Origin: Chloroflexus aggregans DSM 9485
GTDB taxonomy: Bacteria > Chloroflexota > Chloroflexia > Chloroflexales > Chloroflexaceae
Length of the DNA stretch: 64,000 bases
Direction of reading: 5' to 3'
Assembly: GCF_000021945.1 (NCBI RefSeq)
Contig: NC_011831.1
Span: 3,671,353-3,735,352 of the forward strand
Below, piece after piece: positions 9,117-18,441 of the stretch (position 1 is its first letter; every line of letters begins with the position of its first letter). Below the pieces are notes generated by a model. It had not been told where the DNA came from. It did not search any database and worked only from the letters and a program-made list of their open reading frames with translations. The translations under genes and the position numbers were made by a program.

Positions 9117-9749
9117 TTAGCCCTTCACCGCTTTGCGGATCTGAAGCAGGCCATTGCGGGCGCCGGGAACGGAGCCCTTTACCAGTAGCAAATTCTGTTC
9201 GGGCAGTACTTCAACCACTTCCAGATTCTGGATGGTGACGCGGTCGCCGCCCATTCGACCGGCCATACGCTGGCCTTTCCATACACGACCGGGTGTGGTC
9301 CCGGCTCCAATCGAACCGGGAGCACGGTGGCGGTCACTTTGGCCGTGGGTCTTAGGGCCACCACGGAAGCCGTGCCGCTTGACGACACCCGCAAAGCCAC
9401 GACCCTTTGAGGTTCCTGAAATATCGACCTTCTGGCCGGGCTTGAACAGCTCAACTGTCACCACTTCACCGGGTTTATGGGCAAGTGGGTCGTCGGCGCT
9501 AAACTCACGGAGATAGCGCAACATCTTACCGCCCGATGCCTTGAGATGACCCTGCTGGGGCTTGGTGAGCTTGCGCGCTTCTACTTCCTCGTAACCGAGC
9601 TGCACCGCGCTATAGCCATCGCGTTCGGGTGTACGAATCTGGGTGACGATGCAAGGCCCGGCTGCGATAACCGTTACCGGGATAGCCCTCCCTTCCTTGG
9701 TGAAGTACTGCATCATCCCGATTTTACGACCTAACAATCCGTGAATCAT
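9117..9749 (-). CDS. rplC: 50S ribosomal protein L3
   Basis: L3 reaches the peptidyl transferase centre. The start [21 protein letters not shown] at 9749 follows GGAGG at six bases; the frame is open to 9767 but without a ribosome binding site. The signature [48 protein letters not shown] is complete. At 210 residues it is of normal length. The gene follows rpsJ after a 110-base spacer. Confidence 0.97.
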   Translation of the reverse strand: MIHGLLGRKIGMMQYFTKEGRAIPVTVIAAGPCIVTQIRTPERDGYSAVQLGYEEVEARKLTKPQQGHLKASGGKMLRYLREFSADDPLAHKPGEVVTVELFKPGQKVDISGTSKGRGFAGVVKRHGFRGGPKTHGQSDRHRAPGSIGAGTTPGRVWKGQRMAGRMGGDRVTIQNLEVVEVLPEQNLLLVKGSVPGARNGLLQIRKAVKG

Positions 9750-9760
9750 GGTGTACCTCC

Positions 9761-9788
9761 GCAGCATGCGTCGATGCGCAGCGGCTGC
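9761..9788 (-). other. Imperfect hairpin in the rpsJ-rplC spacer
   Basis: Outer pairing GCAGC (9761-9765) with GCTGC (9784-9788) and inner pairing TGCG (9767-9770) with CGCA (9777-9780), with small bulges between. It lies just before the rplC ribosome binding site in the transcript. The rest of this 110-base spacer shows no gene. This hairpin is weaker than the others in the cluster. Confidence 0.45.
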
Positions 9789-9859
9789 CTTTCCGGCTCA
9801 CCCCGAAACTGTAGACCAAGAACGAAGCTGTCGCAGTCGAAGTGATACCTAACTTTCTT

Positions 9860-10168
9860 CTACAACTTAATCTCAATATCGACACCGGCCGGCAGATTGA
9901 GTTTCATCAGCGCGTTAATTGTTTGTTGACTTGGATCGAGGACATCGATCAACCGCTTATGAGTACGAATCTCAAACTGCTCTTGCGAGTCTTTATCGAT
10001 GAATCCCGACCGGATCACGCTGTAGCGTTCAATCTTGGTCGGAAGTGGTACCGGCCCGGCGACGAGTGCGCCTGTTCGCTCGGCAGCCTCGACAATCTGA
10101 CGCGCAGATTGGTCGAGAATTTTATGATCATACGCCTTGAGGCGAATACGAACCTTTTGCTTAGCCAT
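9860..10168 (-). CDS. rpsJ: 30S ribosomal protein S10
   Basis: S10 (NusE) belongs to the small subunit head and also to the NusB antitermination complex. The 102-residue sequence, [54 protein letters not shown], and the motif [37 protein letters not shown] are standard. It follows tuf after a 64-base spacer with a hairpin, so the S10 operon is fused to the str operon. Confidence 0.98.
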
Positions 10169-10184
10169 TGTTTTTCTCCAATCG

Positions 10185-10215
10185 ACGGAGACGTAGGTAA
10201 GGCCTACGCCTCCGT
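10185..10215 (-). other. Hairpin in the tuf-rpsJ spacer
   Basis: Two six-pair blocks (10185-10190 with 10210-10215, and 10192-10197 with 10203-10208) are separated by a single A/C mismatch and close a 5-base loop. The minus-strand sequence after the stem is not T-rich until the rpsJ ribosome binding region. It could partially attenuate transcription or mark a processing point between tuf and the S10 genes. Confidence 0.6.
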
Positions 10216-10232
10216 TCTCGGTTCACATATCG

Positions 10233-11438
10233 CTAATCAAGGATCTTGGTGACGACACCTGCACCGACGGTGCGCCCACCCTCACGGATGGCGAAGCGGA
10301 GGCCCTCTTCAATCGCCACCGGCACAATCAGCTCAATCGTCATCACCACGTTGTCGCCCGGCATCACCATCTCCATCCCCGCCGGCAAGCTAATCGCCCC
10401 CGTCACATCGGTGGTGCGGATGTAGAACTGTGGTCGGTAGCCGGAGAAGAACGGCGTGTGGCGCCCACCCTCTTCCTTCTTCAACACGTAGACCTGCGCC
10501 TCAAACTTCTTGTGCGGCTTGATGCTCCCCGGCGCACACAACACTTGCCCGCGCTCTACCTCGTTCCGCTCAATGCCACGCAGCAGACAGCCCACGTTGT
10601 CGCCGGCAATCCCTTCATCGAGCGTCTTCTGGAACATCTCCACGCCGGTCACCACCGTTCGCCGCGGCGCTTCGTCGGTCATTCCCACAATCTCGACCGT
10701 GTCTCCGACCTTCACCTTGCCGCGCTCGATGCGGCCCGTCACCACCGTACCGCGGCCCTTAATCCCGAACACGTCTTCAATCGGCATCAGGAACGGCTGG
10801 TCAACCGCCCGCTGCGGCGTCGGGATGTACTCATCGACCGCGTTCATCAGCTCAAGGATGCAGGCATACTCCGGCGCGTTGATATCCTTGCTCGGGCTTT
10901 CCAGCGCATTGCGGGCGCTGCCTCGCACAATCGGAATCTCATCGCCGGGGAAGCCGTACTTGCTCAGCAGCTCGCGCAGCTCCAACTCGACCAGCTCGAG
11001 CAACTCCGGGTCGTCCATCATATCTACCTTGTTGAGGAAGACAACGATGGCCGGCACCTGCACCTGGCGCGCCAGCAGGATGTGCTCACGAGTCTGCGGC
11101 ATCGGGCCGTCGGGCGCGCTCACCACGAGGATGGCCCCGTCCATTTGGGCTGCGCCGGTAATCATATTCTTGATATAGTCGGCGTGACCGGGGCAGTCGA
11201 CGTGGGCATAGTGGCGCTTGTCGGTCTGATACTCGACGTGGCGAATAGCGATGGTAATACCACGGGCGCGCTCTTCGGGCGCGTTGTCGATCTGGTCATA
11301 CGCCATAAACTGGGCGGCACCCTTGAGGGAGAGCACCTTGGTAATGGCTGCGGTCAGCGTCGTCTTCCCGTGGTCGACGTGGCCGATGGTGCCGACGTTG
11401 ACGTGCGGTTTCGTCCGCTCAAATTTCTGTTTGGCCAT
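10233..11438 (-). CDS. tuf: Translation elongation factor Tu
   Basis: EF-Tu brings aminoacyl-tRNA to the ribosome as a GTP complex. The G1 motif GHVDHGKT is at residues 19-26, DCPGHADY near residue 81 and NKVDM near residue 136. Domains 2 and 3 follow, with [13 protein letters not shown] and the C-terminal [16 protein letters not shown]. At 401 residues it is full length. It follows the methyltransferase gene after 41 bases with a GGAGG box and precedes rpsJ. Codon choice is strongly biased to C/G third positions, as in highly expressed genes. Confidence 0.98.
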   Translation of the reverse strand: MAKQKFERTKPHVNVGTIGHVDHGKTTLTAAITKVLSLKGAAQFMAYDQIDNAPEERARGITIAIRHVEYQTDKRHYAHVDCPGHADYIKNMITGAAQMDGAILVVSAPDGPMPQTREHILLARQVQVPAIVVFLNKVDMMDDPELLELVELELRELLSKYGFPGDEIPIVRGSARNALESPSKDINAPEYACILELMNAVDEYIPTPQRAVDQPFLMPIEDVFGIKGRGTVVTGRIERGKVKVGDTVEIVGMTDEAPRRTVVTGVEMFQKTLDEGIAGDNVGCLLRGIERNEVERGQVLCAPGSIKPHKKFEAQVYVLKKEEGGRHTPFFSGYRPQFYIRTTDVTGAISLPAGMEMVMPGDNVVMTIELIVPVAIEEGLRFAIREGGRTVGAGVVTKILD

Positions 11439-11479
11439 TGTGTTGTTCCTCCGCGTTCTTGCGCGATCTTCTTATCCTG

Positions 11480-12376
11480 TCAGCCAGATACGGCTAGTTC
11501 CCGATCAGACCAGACGGCATAGATAGCCGTCGGTAACAGGCGGCGAGTGGTCTGTTCCGGGATTGCCAACTCGCCGGCGGTTACATATCCTGCAAACGGC
11601 GCCATAATTTCGGCCAGAAGATTACCGATGGTCAGCGCCGAGATAGTGGTAGCGTAAGCACAGACCAACACCCCAAGCGGTTGTGTGCTCAACAAACGAG
11701 CGCACTGAGCGAGTAACGTTGGCAACTGTTCATGCAATCGCCAGATCTCGCCATTTGGCCCACGACCGAACACCGGTGGATCGAGCAAAATCAGGTCGTA
11801 ACGATTACCGCGTCGCAATTCGCGGGCCACGAACTTACCGACATCATCGATCAGCCACCGGATCGGGCGATCGGTTAACTCGGCCAGTGCCTGATTTTCT
11901 TGAGCCCAGCGCACAGCAGGCTTTGAAGCATCGACGTGTGTCACGTGGGCACCGTGGCGAGCAAGGTGTAGACTACTCAATCCGGTATAGCCAAACAACA
12001 CCAATGCCCGCGGTTGGTTACGTCGTCGAACTTGTTGCGCCAGCCATTCCCAGTGTGCGCTATGTTCAGGAAAGACACCGGTATGCCGAAACGGCGTCAA
12101 GCGTACCCAACAACGAACACCATTCGCATTGAGCTGCCAGCGTTCAGGTAAGGGACGATGGCTATGCCACTCACCCGGCCCCTCGTCACCGCGGGTACGG
12201 CGGAAGGTGGCATCGGCCCGCTGCCACGCAGTTGGCGGAAGCTGAGGCGACCAGATCGCCTGCGTTTCCGGTCGGGCTAACACATACGGACCGAACCGTT
12301 CCAGTTTCGCACCGTGACCGGAGTCGAGCAACTCGTAATCGGTCCAGTGCGGTGGTGTTAGCAGGCGTAGCTCCAT
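11480..12376 (-). CDS. Class I SAM-dependent methyltransferase, RlmI/RlmK-like
   Basis: A 298-residue Rossmann-fold methyltransferase. FGYTGLSSLHLARHGAHVTHVDASKPAVRWAQENQ is the SAM-binding motif I with the acidic residue at the end of strand 2, and LILLDPPVFGRGPNGEIWRL gives the DPP(V/F) motif IV common in rRNA m5C methyltransferases of the RlmI type. The PUA domain of RlmI is not evident, so substrate is inferred only as rRNA or similar. The longest frame starts at the GTG at 12427, but a terminator-like hairpin lies between that GTG and the ATG at 12376. The ATG was therefore chosen. It sits between fusA and tuf, where most bacteria have no gene. Confidence 0.8.
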   Translation of the reverse strand: MELRLLTPPHWTDYELLDSGHGAKLERFGPYVLARPETQAIWSPQLPPTAWQRADATFRRTRGDEGPGEWHSHRPLPERWQLNANGVRCWVRLTPFRHTGVFPEHSAHWEWLAQQVRRRNQPRALVLFGYTGLSSLHLARHGAHVTHVDASKPAVRWAQENQALAELTDRPIRWLIDDVGKFVARELRRGNRYDLILLDPPVFGRGPNGEIWRLHEQLPTLLAQCARLLSTQPLGVLVCAYATTISALTIGNLLAEIMAPFAGYVTAGELAIPEQTTRRLLPTAIYAVWSDRELAVSG

Positions 12377-12384
12377 CGTTGCAG

Positions 12385-12413
12385 AAAAGGACGGTCGCAC
12401 GGGGCAACCGTCC
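12385..12413 (-). terminator. Probable intrinsic terminator after fusA
   Basis: A perfect seven-pair stem (12389-12395 with 12407-12413) with an 11-base loop is followed on the minus strand by TTTT (12388-12385). It begins 14 bases after the fusA stop and lies in front of the methyltransferase ATG. The T run is short, so termination may be partial, letting some transcripts reach tuf. Confidence 0.65.
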
Positions 12414-12426
12414 CCGTCGTCCCTCA

Positions 12427-14535
12427 CTAATTCGCGCTACGTTTCTCGATAATCTCCTTCGCCAGCGCCTCGGGCAAGGGTTCGTAATGGTCGAACTCCA
12501 TTGAAGCAGTAGCACGCCCTTGCGTTGCCGAGCGGAGATCGGTCATATAACCGAACATATTCGCCAATGGTACAAAAGCGCGCACGACTTGAGCATTCCC
12601 ACGCGCCTCGATACCTTCGATCCGGCCACGGCGTGAATTGAAATCGCCGATAACTGTACCGAGGAACTCCTCGGGTGTGACCGTCTCAACCTTCATAATC
12701 GGTTCAAGCAACTGTGGCTTACCGCGACGGACTGCCTCTTTGAGACACATCGAGGCAGCGATCTTAAAGGCCATTTCCGACGAGTCAACCTCGTGGTATG
12801 AACCATCGTACAGGGTAGCCTTCAGATCGACAACCGGATAGCCGGCGATCACACCGGTCTGCATTGCTTCGCGCAACCCCTGTTCAACGGCGGGGATATA
12901 CTCTTTGGGGATCACACCGCCGACGATAGCGTTGACGAACTCGAAGCCCTTACCGGGGGGCAACGGCTCAAACTTAATCTTCACGTGACCGTACTGGCCC
13001 TTACCACCGGTTTGGCGCACGAAGCGCGACTCTTGATCGACCGGAACGGTAATTGTCTCGCGGTACGAGACTTGAGGCTTCCCCTGATTCGCCTCGACCT
13101 TATATTCGCGGCGCATGCGGTCAACGATCACTTCAAGGTGCAACTCGCCCATACCTTTGATGATCGTCTGGCCGGTTTCCTGGTCGGTATAGACTCGGAA
13201 GGTCGGGTCTTCCTCGGCTAACCGGCTGAGCGCGATCGACATTTTATCTTGGTCGGCCTTCGTCTTCGGCTCAATCGCCATCTCGATCACCGGTTCGGGG
13301 AAGCGGATGCTCTCAAGCACAATCGGGTGATCGGGATCGCAGATCGTATCGCCGGTATATGAATTCTTAGGACCAACCATGGCCGCGATCTCACCGGCGT
13401 AGACTTCATCAATATCCTCGCGGTGATTGGCATGCATCCGCAGAAGGCGGCCAAGACGTTCACGCTGTCCGCGAGTCGAGTTAAGCACATACGACCCCTT
13501 CGTAATTTTGCCGGCGTAAACACGGAAATAGGCCAGCTTACCGACGTAGGGGTCGGCAACGATCTTGAAGACGAGAGCGGTAAACGGCTCATCGTCGCTG
13601 ACGCGGCGGGTAATCACCTCAACACCCTCATCACCCATCACCTGACCGGGCAGTGTACCGGTAATAGCCGGGCGATCGAGTGGTGACGGCAGATATTCAA
13701 CAACCGCATCAAGCAATTTCTGAACACCCTTATTACGCAGGGCAGCGCCGCAGAGCACCGGCACCAACTTACGTTCGATGGTCGCCTTACGCAGACCTCG
13801 CTTCAGTTCCTCGACGGTCAACTCTTGGCCTTCGAGATAGAGCAAGGTCAACTCATCATCAGTTTCAGCGATCATCTCGATCAGCTCATTGCGCGCCTTT
13901 TCGGCGGCAGGCCGTAGCTCGGCGGGAATCTCCTCTTCGCGAATATCCTTACCGAGGTCATCGTAGTAAATAGTTGCCTTCATGGTGAAGAGGTCAATTG
14001 TCCCGCGGAAGGTATCCTCAACCCCAATCGGCAACTGGACAACTGCCGGCTTCGCGCCGAGGCGATCCTTAATCATCTGCACACAGCGCTCGAAGCTGGC
14101 GCCGACGCGATCCATCTTATTCACGAAGCAGATACGCGGCACGTTGTACTTATCGGCCTGTCGCCAGACCGTCTCGGACTGAGGTTCAACGCCAGCCACG
14201 CCGTCGAACACGACGATACCGCCGTCGAGAACGCGCAGTGATCGTTCCACCTCTACCGTAAAGTCAACGTGGCCGGGAGTATCGATGATATTGATCCGAT
14301 ACTCAACGCCGTTGAGCCGCCAAGGGGCAGTGGTAGCGGCGGCGGTGATAGTAATCCCGCGCTCCTGCTCCTGCGGCATCCAGTCCATCGTCGCGGTCCC
14401 TTCGTGTACCTCGCCAATCTTGTAGGTGCGACCGGTGTAGAACAAGATCCGCTCGGTTGTTGTCGTCTTCCCCGCGTCGATATGGGCAATAATGCCGATG
14501 TTACGTACTTTGTCGAGTTCGATCTGACGTGGCAT
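12427..14535 (-). CDS. fusA: Translation elongation factor G
   Basis: EF-G is the GTPase that drives translocation. The G1 motif AHIDAGKT is at residues 17-24, followed by the switch region [21 protein letters not shown] and NKMDR; domains II-V follow, ending with [23 protein letters not shown]. Two starts are possible: GTG at 14544, three bases from the GGAG box, and ATG at 14535, twelve bases from it. The ATG was taken because [15 protein letters not shown] is the conserved N terminus (702 residues). It stands in the usual rpsL-rpsG-fusA order. Confidence 0.97.
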   Translation of the reverse strand: MPRQIELDKVRNIGIIAHIDAGKTTTTERILFYTGRTYKIGEVHEGTATMDWMPQEQERGITITAAATTAPWRLNGVEYRINIIDTPGHVDFTVEVERSLRVLDGGIVVFDGVAGVEPQSETVWRQADKYNVPRICFVNKMDRVGASFERCVQMIKDRLGAKPAVVQLPIGVEDTFRGTIDLFTMKATIYYDDLGKDIREEEIPAELRPAAEKARNELIEMIAETDDELTLLYLEGQELTVEELKRGLRKATIERKLVPVLCGAALRNKGVQKLLDAVVEYLPSPLDRPAITGTLPGQVMGDEGVEVITRRVSDDEPFTALVFKIVADPYVGKLAYFRVYAGKITKGSYVLNSTRGQRERLGRLLRMHANHREDIDEVYAGEIAAMVGPKNSYTGDTICDPDHPIVLESIRFPEPVIEMAIEPKTKADQDKMSIALSRLAEEDPTFRVYTDQETGQTIIKGMGELHLEVIVDRMRREYKVEANQGKPQVSYRETITVPVDQESRFVRQTGGKGQYGHVKIKFEPLPPGKGFEFVNAIVGGVIPKEYIPAVEQGLREAMQTGVIAGYPVVDLKATLYDGSYHEVDSSEMAFKIAASMCLKEAVRRGKPQLLEPIMKVETVTPEEFLGTVIGDFNSRRGRIEGIEARGNAQVVRAFVPLANMFGYMTDLRSATQGRATASMEFDHYEPLPEALAKEIIEKRSAN

Positions 14536-14597
14536 ACCCGTCACATACTCCTACGTGAGGCGACATACGCCGCCATACCTCTAGACCGAGACCGACG

Positions 14598-15071
14598 TTA
14601 GAGCCGGCCATAATGGGCGAAAGCGCGATTAGCTTCCGCCATGCGGTGAACGTCTTCTTTGCGTTTGATCGTCGTACCGGTGTTGTTATAGGCATCGATC
14701 AACTCAGCGGCGAGGCGTTCGACCATCGGCTTACCGGTGCGAGCACGGGCTGACATTATCAGCCAGCGCATAGCGAGTGAATAGCGGCGGTCGCTCTTCA
14801 CCTCGACCGGCACCTGATACGTCGCACCACCAACGCGCTTGGGTTTTACTTCGATAGAAGGGCTTGCATTCCGCAGTGCCTGCTCGAAAATCTCCAGTTG
14901 CGGCTTCTTGAGCTTTTCGGCAGCGAGATCGAGCGCTTGGTACACAATCCGCTCGGCAAGACTCTTCTTGCCGCGCTCCATAACCTTATTAATAAACTTC
15001 TGCACGAGAACGCTATTGTAACGAGCATCCGGCGGAATCGGCCGCCGTTCAACTACACCGCGACGGGGCAT
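14598..15071 (-). CDS. rpsG: 30S ribosomal protein S7
   Basis: S7 nucleates assembly of the 30S head and in E. coli represses the str operon. The start [47 protein letters not shown] and [25 protein letters not shown] are diagnostic. The 157-residue length is typical. It lies 12 bases after rpsL, so it is certainly co-transcribed. Confidence 0.98.
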   Translation of the reverse strand: MPRRGVVERRPIPPDARYNSVLVQKFINKVMERGKKSLAERIVYQALDLAAEKLKKPQLEIFEQALRNASPSIEVKPKRVGGATYQVPVEVKSDRRYSLAMRWLIMSARARTGKPMVERLAAELIDAYNNTGTTIKRKEDVHRMAEANRAFAHYGRL

Positions 15072-15083
15072 ACCGCACCTCTC

Positions 15084-15539
15084 TTACTTCTTGCCGCCCT
15101 TTCCGGCGGGAGCACCCTTACCGACCGGTTGGTTCTTCTTCGTACCGTATTTGCTACGACCCTGCTTGCGACCACTAACACCCTGGGTGTCGAGCGTCCC
15201 GCGGACGATGTGGTAGCGCACGCCGGGCAAGTCCTTCACACGGCCACCGCGGATCAACACCACTGAGTGCTCTTGCAGATTGTGCCCCTCGCCGGGGATA
15301 TATGCCGTCACCTCAAGGCCGTTGGAGAGCCGCACGCGGGCGATCTTGCGCAGCGCCGAATTAGGCTTCTTCGGCGTCATCGTTGTTACCTTGGTGCAGA
15401 CGCCGCGCTTCTGTGGCGATCCGCGGCCGCGAGTCAGCTTCCCCTTCAGCGAGTTGTAGGTGAAGCGCAGGGCCGGGGCTTTTGTCTTTTTGACCACCGG
15501 CTTGCGCGGCTTCCGAACAAGTTGGTTAATAGTCGGCAT
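15084..15539 (-). CDS. rpsL: 30S ribosomal protein S12 with an N-terminal insertion
   Basis: S12 lies at the decoding centre. The core [62 protein letters not shown] is fully conserved, and it keeps the lysines where streptomycin resistance arises elsewhere. Between the N-terminal [10 protein letters not shown] and SPQKRGVC lies a segment including [18 protein letters not shown], which makes this region about 13 residues longer than in Thermus S12. The C terminus carries a glycine/lysine tail. Together these give 151 residues, against 124-135 in most bacteria. It is the first gene after the promoter at 15697-15725. Confidence 0.97.
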   Translation of the reverse strand: MPTINQLVRKPRKPVVKKTKAPALRFTYNSLKGKLTRGRGSPQKRGVCTKVTTMTPKKPNSALRKIARVRLSNGLEVTAYIPGEGHNLQEHSVVLIRGGRVKDLPGVRYHIVRGTLDTQGVSGRKQGRSKYGTKKNQPVGKGAPAGKGGKK

Positions 15540-15599
15540 CTACTGCTCTCCTTTGAAACGGCCTGCGATAGACAACCTTTTGCAGACAAAATAATAACT

Positions 15600-15690
15600 G
15601 GCCCAAAGATCTGGTCGCAGTATGCCACTGCGCCTTAGAAGTGGGCCGCATGGCGCACAGACATTCTGCTGCGCAATTTCTTCGCAGCAG
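15600..15690 (-). promoter_or_regulatory. Structured 5' leader of the ribosomal cluster
   Basis: The transcript predicted from the promoter would begin with a perfect 8-pair hairpin (15666-15673 with 15683-15690). Further on, an outer stem GGCCCA/TGGGCC (15600-15605 with 15642-15647) encloses an inner perfect 6-pair stem with a 5-base loop (15616-15621 with 15627-15632). The leader is about 150 bases long before rpsL. No T-rich terminator was seen. A role in autoregulation by S7 or another ribosomal protein is inference. Confidence 0.55.
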
Positions 15691-15696
15691 TAGTGG

Positions 15697-15725
15697 AGTA
15701 TAGCATTGTCGTCGGGCTTTGTCAA
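15697..15725 (-). promoter_or_regulatory. Sigma-70-type promoter of the str-S10-spc cluster
   Basis: On the minus strand TTGACA (15725-15720) is followed by a 17-base spacer and TATACT (15702-15697). The -35 box is perfect and the -10 matches at five of six positions. The start of transcription would be near 15690, about 150 bases ahead of rpsL. It is the best promoter match in the window and the only strong one seen for the whole cluster. Confidence 0.88.
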
Positions 15726-15879
15726 ACCTGAGGACAAGATTGTGGGTGGAGCAATGGGAGAGGTGTGGACCCGGACGGGTTCAAACCGGATGGAGCCGCA
15801 TGATGGTACGTCTGCATTTGTAGCCGGATGCGGTATGATGAGAGGCAACAACACCAATGGCATACGCATAGGAATGGTC

Positions 15880-16650
15880 ATGCGATCGGGCCGAATTAAG
15901 ATTTTGGGTGTACCGATTGATGATATTACCGAACCCGAAGCGGTAGTGCTGGCACAGGCAATGATTGAAAGCGGTGGGCCGCATCAGATCTGTACGGTCA
16001 ACCCAGAGTTTATTATGGAAGCGCAGCGGAATCCGGCCTTCCGTGCTGTATTACAGGCGTCTGATCTGAATACACCGGATGGGTTTGGCGTGTTATTGGC
16101 AGCGCGCTGGCTTGGTACTCCGCTCCGCGGGCGAGTAACCGGTGTCGAACTTACGCTGCGACTGGCGGCTTTGGCTGCCGAGCGCGGCTATCGCATCTTT
16201 TTTTTAGGAGCGGGGCCAGGAGTGGCTGAAGCGGCGGCGGCGGTATTACAGCAACGTTGGCCTCGTTTGCAGATAGCCGGTTGTTATGCCGGTTCGCCCG
16301 ACCCGGCGAATGATGAAGAACAGCGCCAGATCATTGCCGCGGCACAGCCGGATATTCTGTTGGTGGCGTATGGTCATCCGCGCCAAGAGTTTTGGATTGC
16401 CCGTAATCAGCCGGTGTTACAAATTCCGTTGGCAATGGGAGTAGGGGGAACGTTTGATTATCTGGCCGGACGTGTACCGCGTGCACCACGACTGTTACGT
16501 CGGTTAGGGTTGGAATGGGCGTTTCGGTTAGTGGTGCAACCAGCACGTTGGCGCCGGATCATAGATGCCGTACCGGTCTTTGCGTTAACCGTAGTAAGCC
16601 AAGGTCGGTCAAGAGATAAGGTTTGCCGATCAAAGTGCCGGCAGGAGTAG
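15880..16650 (+). CDS. WecG/TagA/CpsF family glycosyltransferase
   Basis: A 256-residue GT26-type enzyme that would transfer a sugar such as N-acetylmannosaminuronate from UDP to a lipid-linked acceptor at the inner face of the membrane. The family run is plain: TVNPEFIMEAQRNPAFR, DLNTPDGFGVLLAARWLG, RVTGVELTLRLA, FFLGAGPGVAEAAA, and PDILLVAYGHPRQEFWI...MGVGGTFDYLAGRVPRAPR. The aspartate in TPDG is the proposed base. The frame is open from 15706, but AGGA six bases before the ATG at 15880 sets the start. A TATGAT at 15834-15839 may be its -10. It is followed by the carboxylase gene 24 bases later. Confidence 0.87.
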   Translation: MRSGRIKILGVPIDDITEPEAVVLAQAMIESGGPHQICTVNPEFIMEAQRNPAFRAVLQASDLNTPDGFGVLLAARWLGTPLRGRVTGVELTLRLAALAAERGYRIFFLGAGPGVAEAAAAVLQQRWPRLQIAGCYAGSPDPANDEEQRQIIAAAQPDILLVAYGHPRQEFWIARNQPVLQIPLAMGVGGTFDYLAGRVPRAPRLLRRLGLEWAFRLVVQPARWRRIIDAVPVFALTVVSQGRSRDKVCRSKCRQE

Positions 16651-16674
16651 CCGGCTATTGAAGTGAGGAGTGCT

Positions 16675-18229
16675 ATGGCGCAGACAACCGCAGAAAAGAT
16701 CGCAGCCCTGCGTGAGCGACGTGAACGGGCACGCAATCAGGATCCGACAGCAATTGCTCGCCAACATGAGCGTGGTAAATTGACTGCACGGGAGCGCATT
16801 GATCGGCTGCTTGATCCCGGTTCGTTTGTCGAACTCGATGCGTTTGCCGTTCATCGGACATCGGCGTTTGGGATGGAACGGCGCAAGCCACTTGGTGATG
16901 GGGTTATTACCGGTCACGGGACGATAGATGGGCGTCCGGTATGTGTCTTCGCACAAGACTTTACCGTGTTCGGTGGTTCGCTCGGTGAGGTATTTGCCGA
17001 GAAGATTTGCAAGGTGATGGATCTGGCGTTGCGGATGGGGGTGCCATGTATTGGGATTAACGACAGTGGTGGTGCGCGGATTCAGGAAGGTGTGGTTAGT
17101 CTTGGTGGCTACGCCGAAATCTTCTACCGTAACGTGCTCAGTAGCGGCGTGATCCCTCAACTTTCGATTATTGCCGGCCCCTGCGCCGGTGGTGCGGTCT
17201 ATTCACCGGCCATGACCGATTTTATCTTTATGGTCAAAAACATTAGTCAAATGTTTATTACCGGTCCTGATGTAATCAAGACGGTGACCGGTGAAGAAGT
17301 AGGGTTTGAAGAATTGGGCGGAGCTATGACCCACAGCACGCGGAGTGGGGTAGCCCATTTTGCTGCCGATACAGAGGACGAGTGCTTTGATCAATTACGG
17401 ACACTGCTATCGTTCTTACCCTCGAATAATATGGAAGATCCGCCGTATCAACCGCCGACCGATGATCCTGAGCGGATGGATGAGGAGTTGCAGAGTATTA
17501 TCCCTGATAATCCGCGCAAAGCCTACGATATGATTAAAGTGATTGAATCGGTAGTTGATGACGGGTTTTTCTTTGAGGTGCAGCCGGCGTGGGCCAAAAA
17601 ATATTGTGATCGGTTTTGCCCGGCTCGATGGGCATGTGGTTGGGGTCGTCGGTAATCAGCCATTGCAGATGGCCGGCACGCTCGATATTGACAGTTCGGT
17701 GAAGGCAGCGCGGTTTGTGCGCTTCTGCGATGCCTTTAACATCCCCTTGGTGACGTTTGTTGATGTACCCGGATTCTTGCCGGGCACCCAGCAAGAGTAC
17801 GGCGGTATCATTCGCCATGGTGCTAAGCTGCTATACGCCTATTGCGAAGCGACCGTGCCGAAGTTGACGGTCATAACTCGTAAAGCATATGGTGGGGCAT
17901 ACGATGTGATGGCCAGTAAACATATTCGCGCGGATTTCAACTTTGCGTGGCCGACTGCGGAGATTGCGGTAATGGGTGTGGATGCCGCAGTGCGGATCAT
18001 CTTTCGCAAAGAGTTAGCCGAAGCCGATGACCCGGCTGCCCGACTGGCCGAACTGGTGGAAGATTACCAGAATCGCTTTGCGAACCCGTATGTAGCTGCT
18101 GAGCGAGGGTATATCGACGCCGTGATTGAACCGCGCGAGACACGTCCGGCGTTGATCCGTGCGTTACGCTTGGCCCGTACAAAGCGGCAGAGCCTGCCGG
18201 CGCGTAAACACGGCAATATTCCGCTATGA
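16675..18229 (+). pseudogene. pccB: Propionyl-CoA (acyl-CoA) carboxylase beta chain, split by a one-base frameshift
   Basis: The carboxyltransferase subunit that moves CO2 from biotin to propionyl-CoA, giving methylmalonyl-CoA; in Chloroflexus this serves the 3-hydroxypropionate bicycle. The first frame (16675-17655) covers [49 protein letters not shown] and [20 protein letters not shown]. It then leaves homology after QPAWAK, and the next frame resumes at [21 protein letters not shown] and runs to 18229 with [25 protein letters not shown]. The break is at six A residues, 17596-17601. Removing one A gives a complete 517-residue protein, the usual length. It may be a sequencing error, a real mutation or a slippage site. 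The start follows GGAG at a short distance. Confidence 0.88.
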
Positions 18230-18441
18230 TGCACCTAATTTTCGTGAGAGGCTGGATTTTCGATCTGGAGTCTAGATGCACATTGGCTGAGGCGTATGCT
18301 ATCATAGTAGTATCACCAGAACCCTTTCGTTGGGATAGGGTTGTCGTCTGTTGACAAATATGTACCTCAAGGGGATAGGATCCCCAAATGCACCGTAACC
18401 ATTGCAATGAAGCGCAGTGTTTGGGCCAATGAGGTGCTGGA
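18230..18441 (+). other. Gap before tnpB with a palindrome; possible left end of an IS605-type element
   Basis: No gene is seen in these 212 bases. GGGGAT and ATCCCC form a six-pair hairpin with a 3-base loop at 18371-18385, close in front of tnpB. IS200/IS605-family ends carry such subterminal hairpins. TTGACA at 18351-18356 could be a -35 box, but the spacing to TAGGAT is 19. There is no tnpA. Confidence 0.35.

Noticed and set aside
10458-11522. Long plus-strand open frames opposite tuf (354 and 222 residues)
   Set aside because: They are mirror frames caused by the strong GC third-position bias of tuf; sequence is low in hydrophobic order and has no ribosome binding site or family resemblance.
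12376-12427. GTG start at 12427 for the methyltransferase
   Set aside because: It would put a terminator-like hairpin inside the coding sequence and adds 17 residues that do not resemble the family; ATG 12376 is preferred.
16675-18229. Programmed frameshift in the carboxylase gene
   Set aside because: The shift required is +1 and the A6 run is short; no stimulatory structure or conservation is known for this family. It is kept as a possibility only in the findings.
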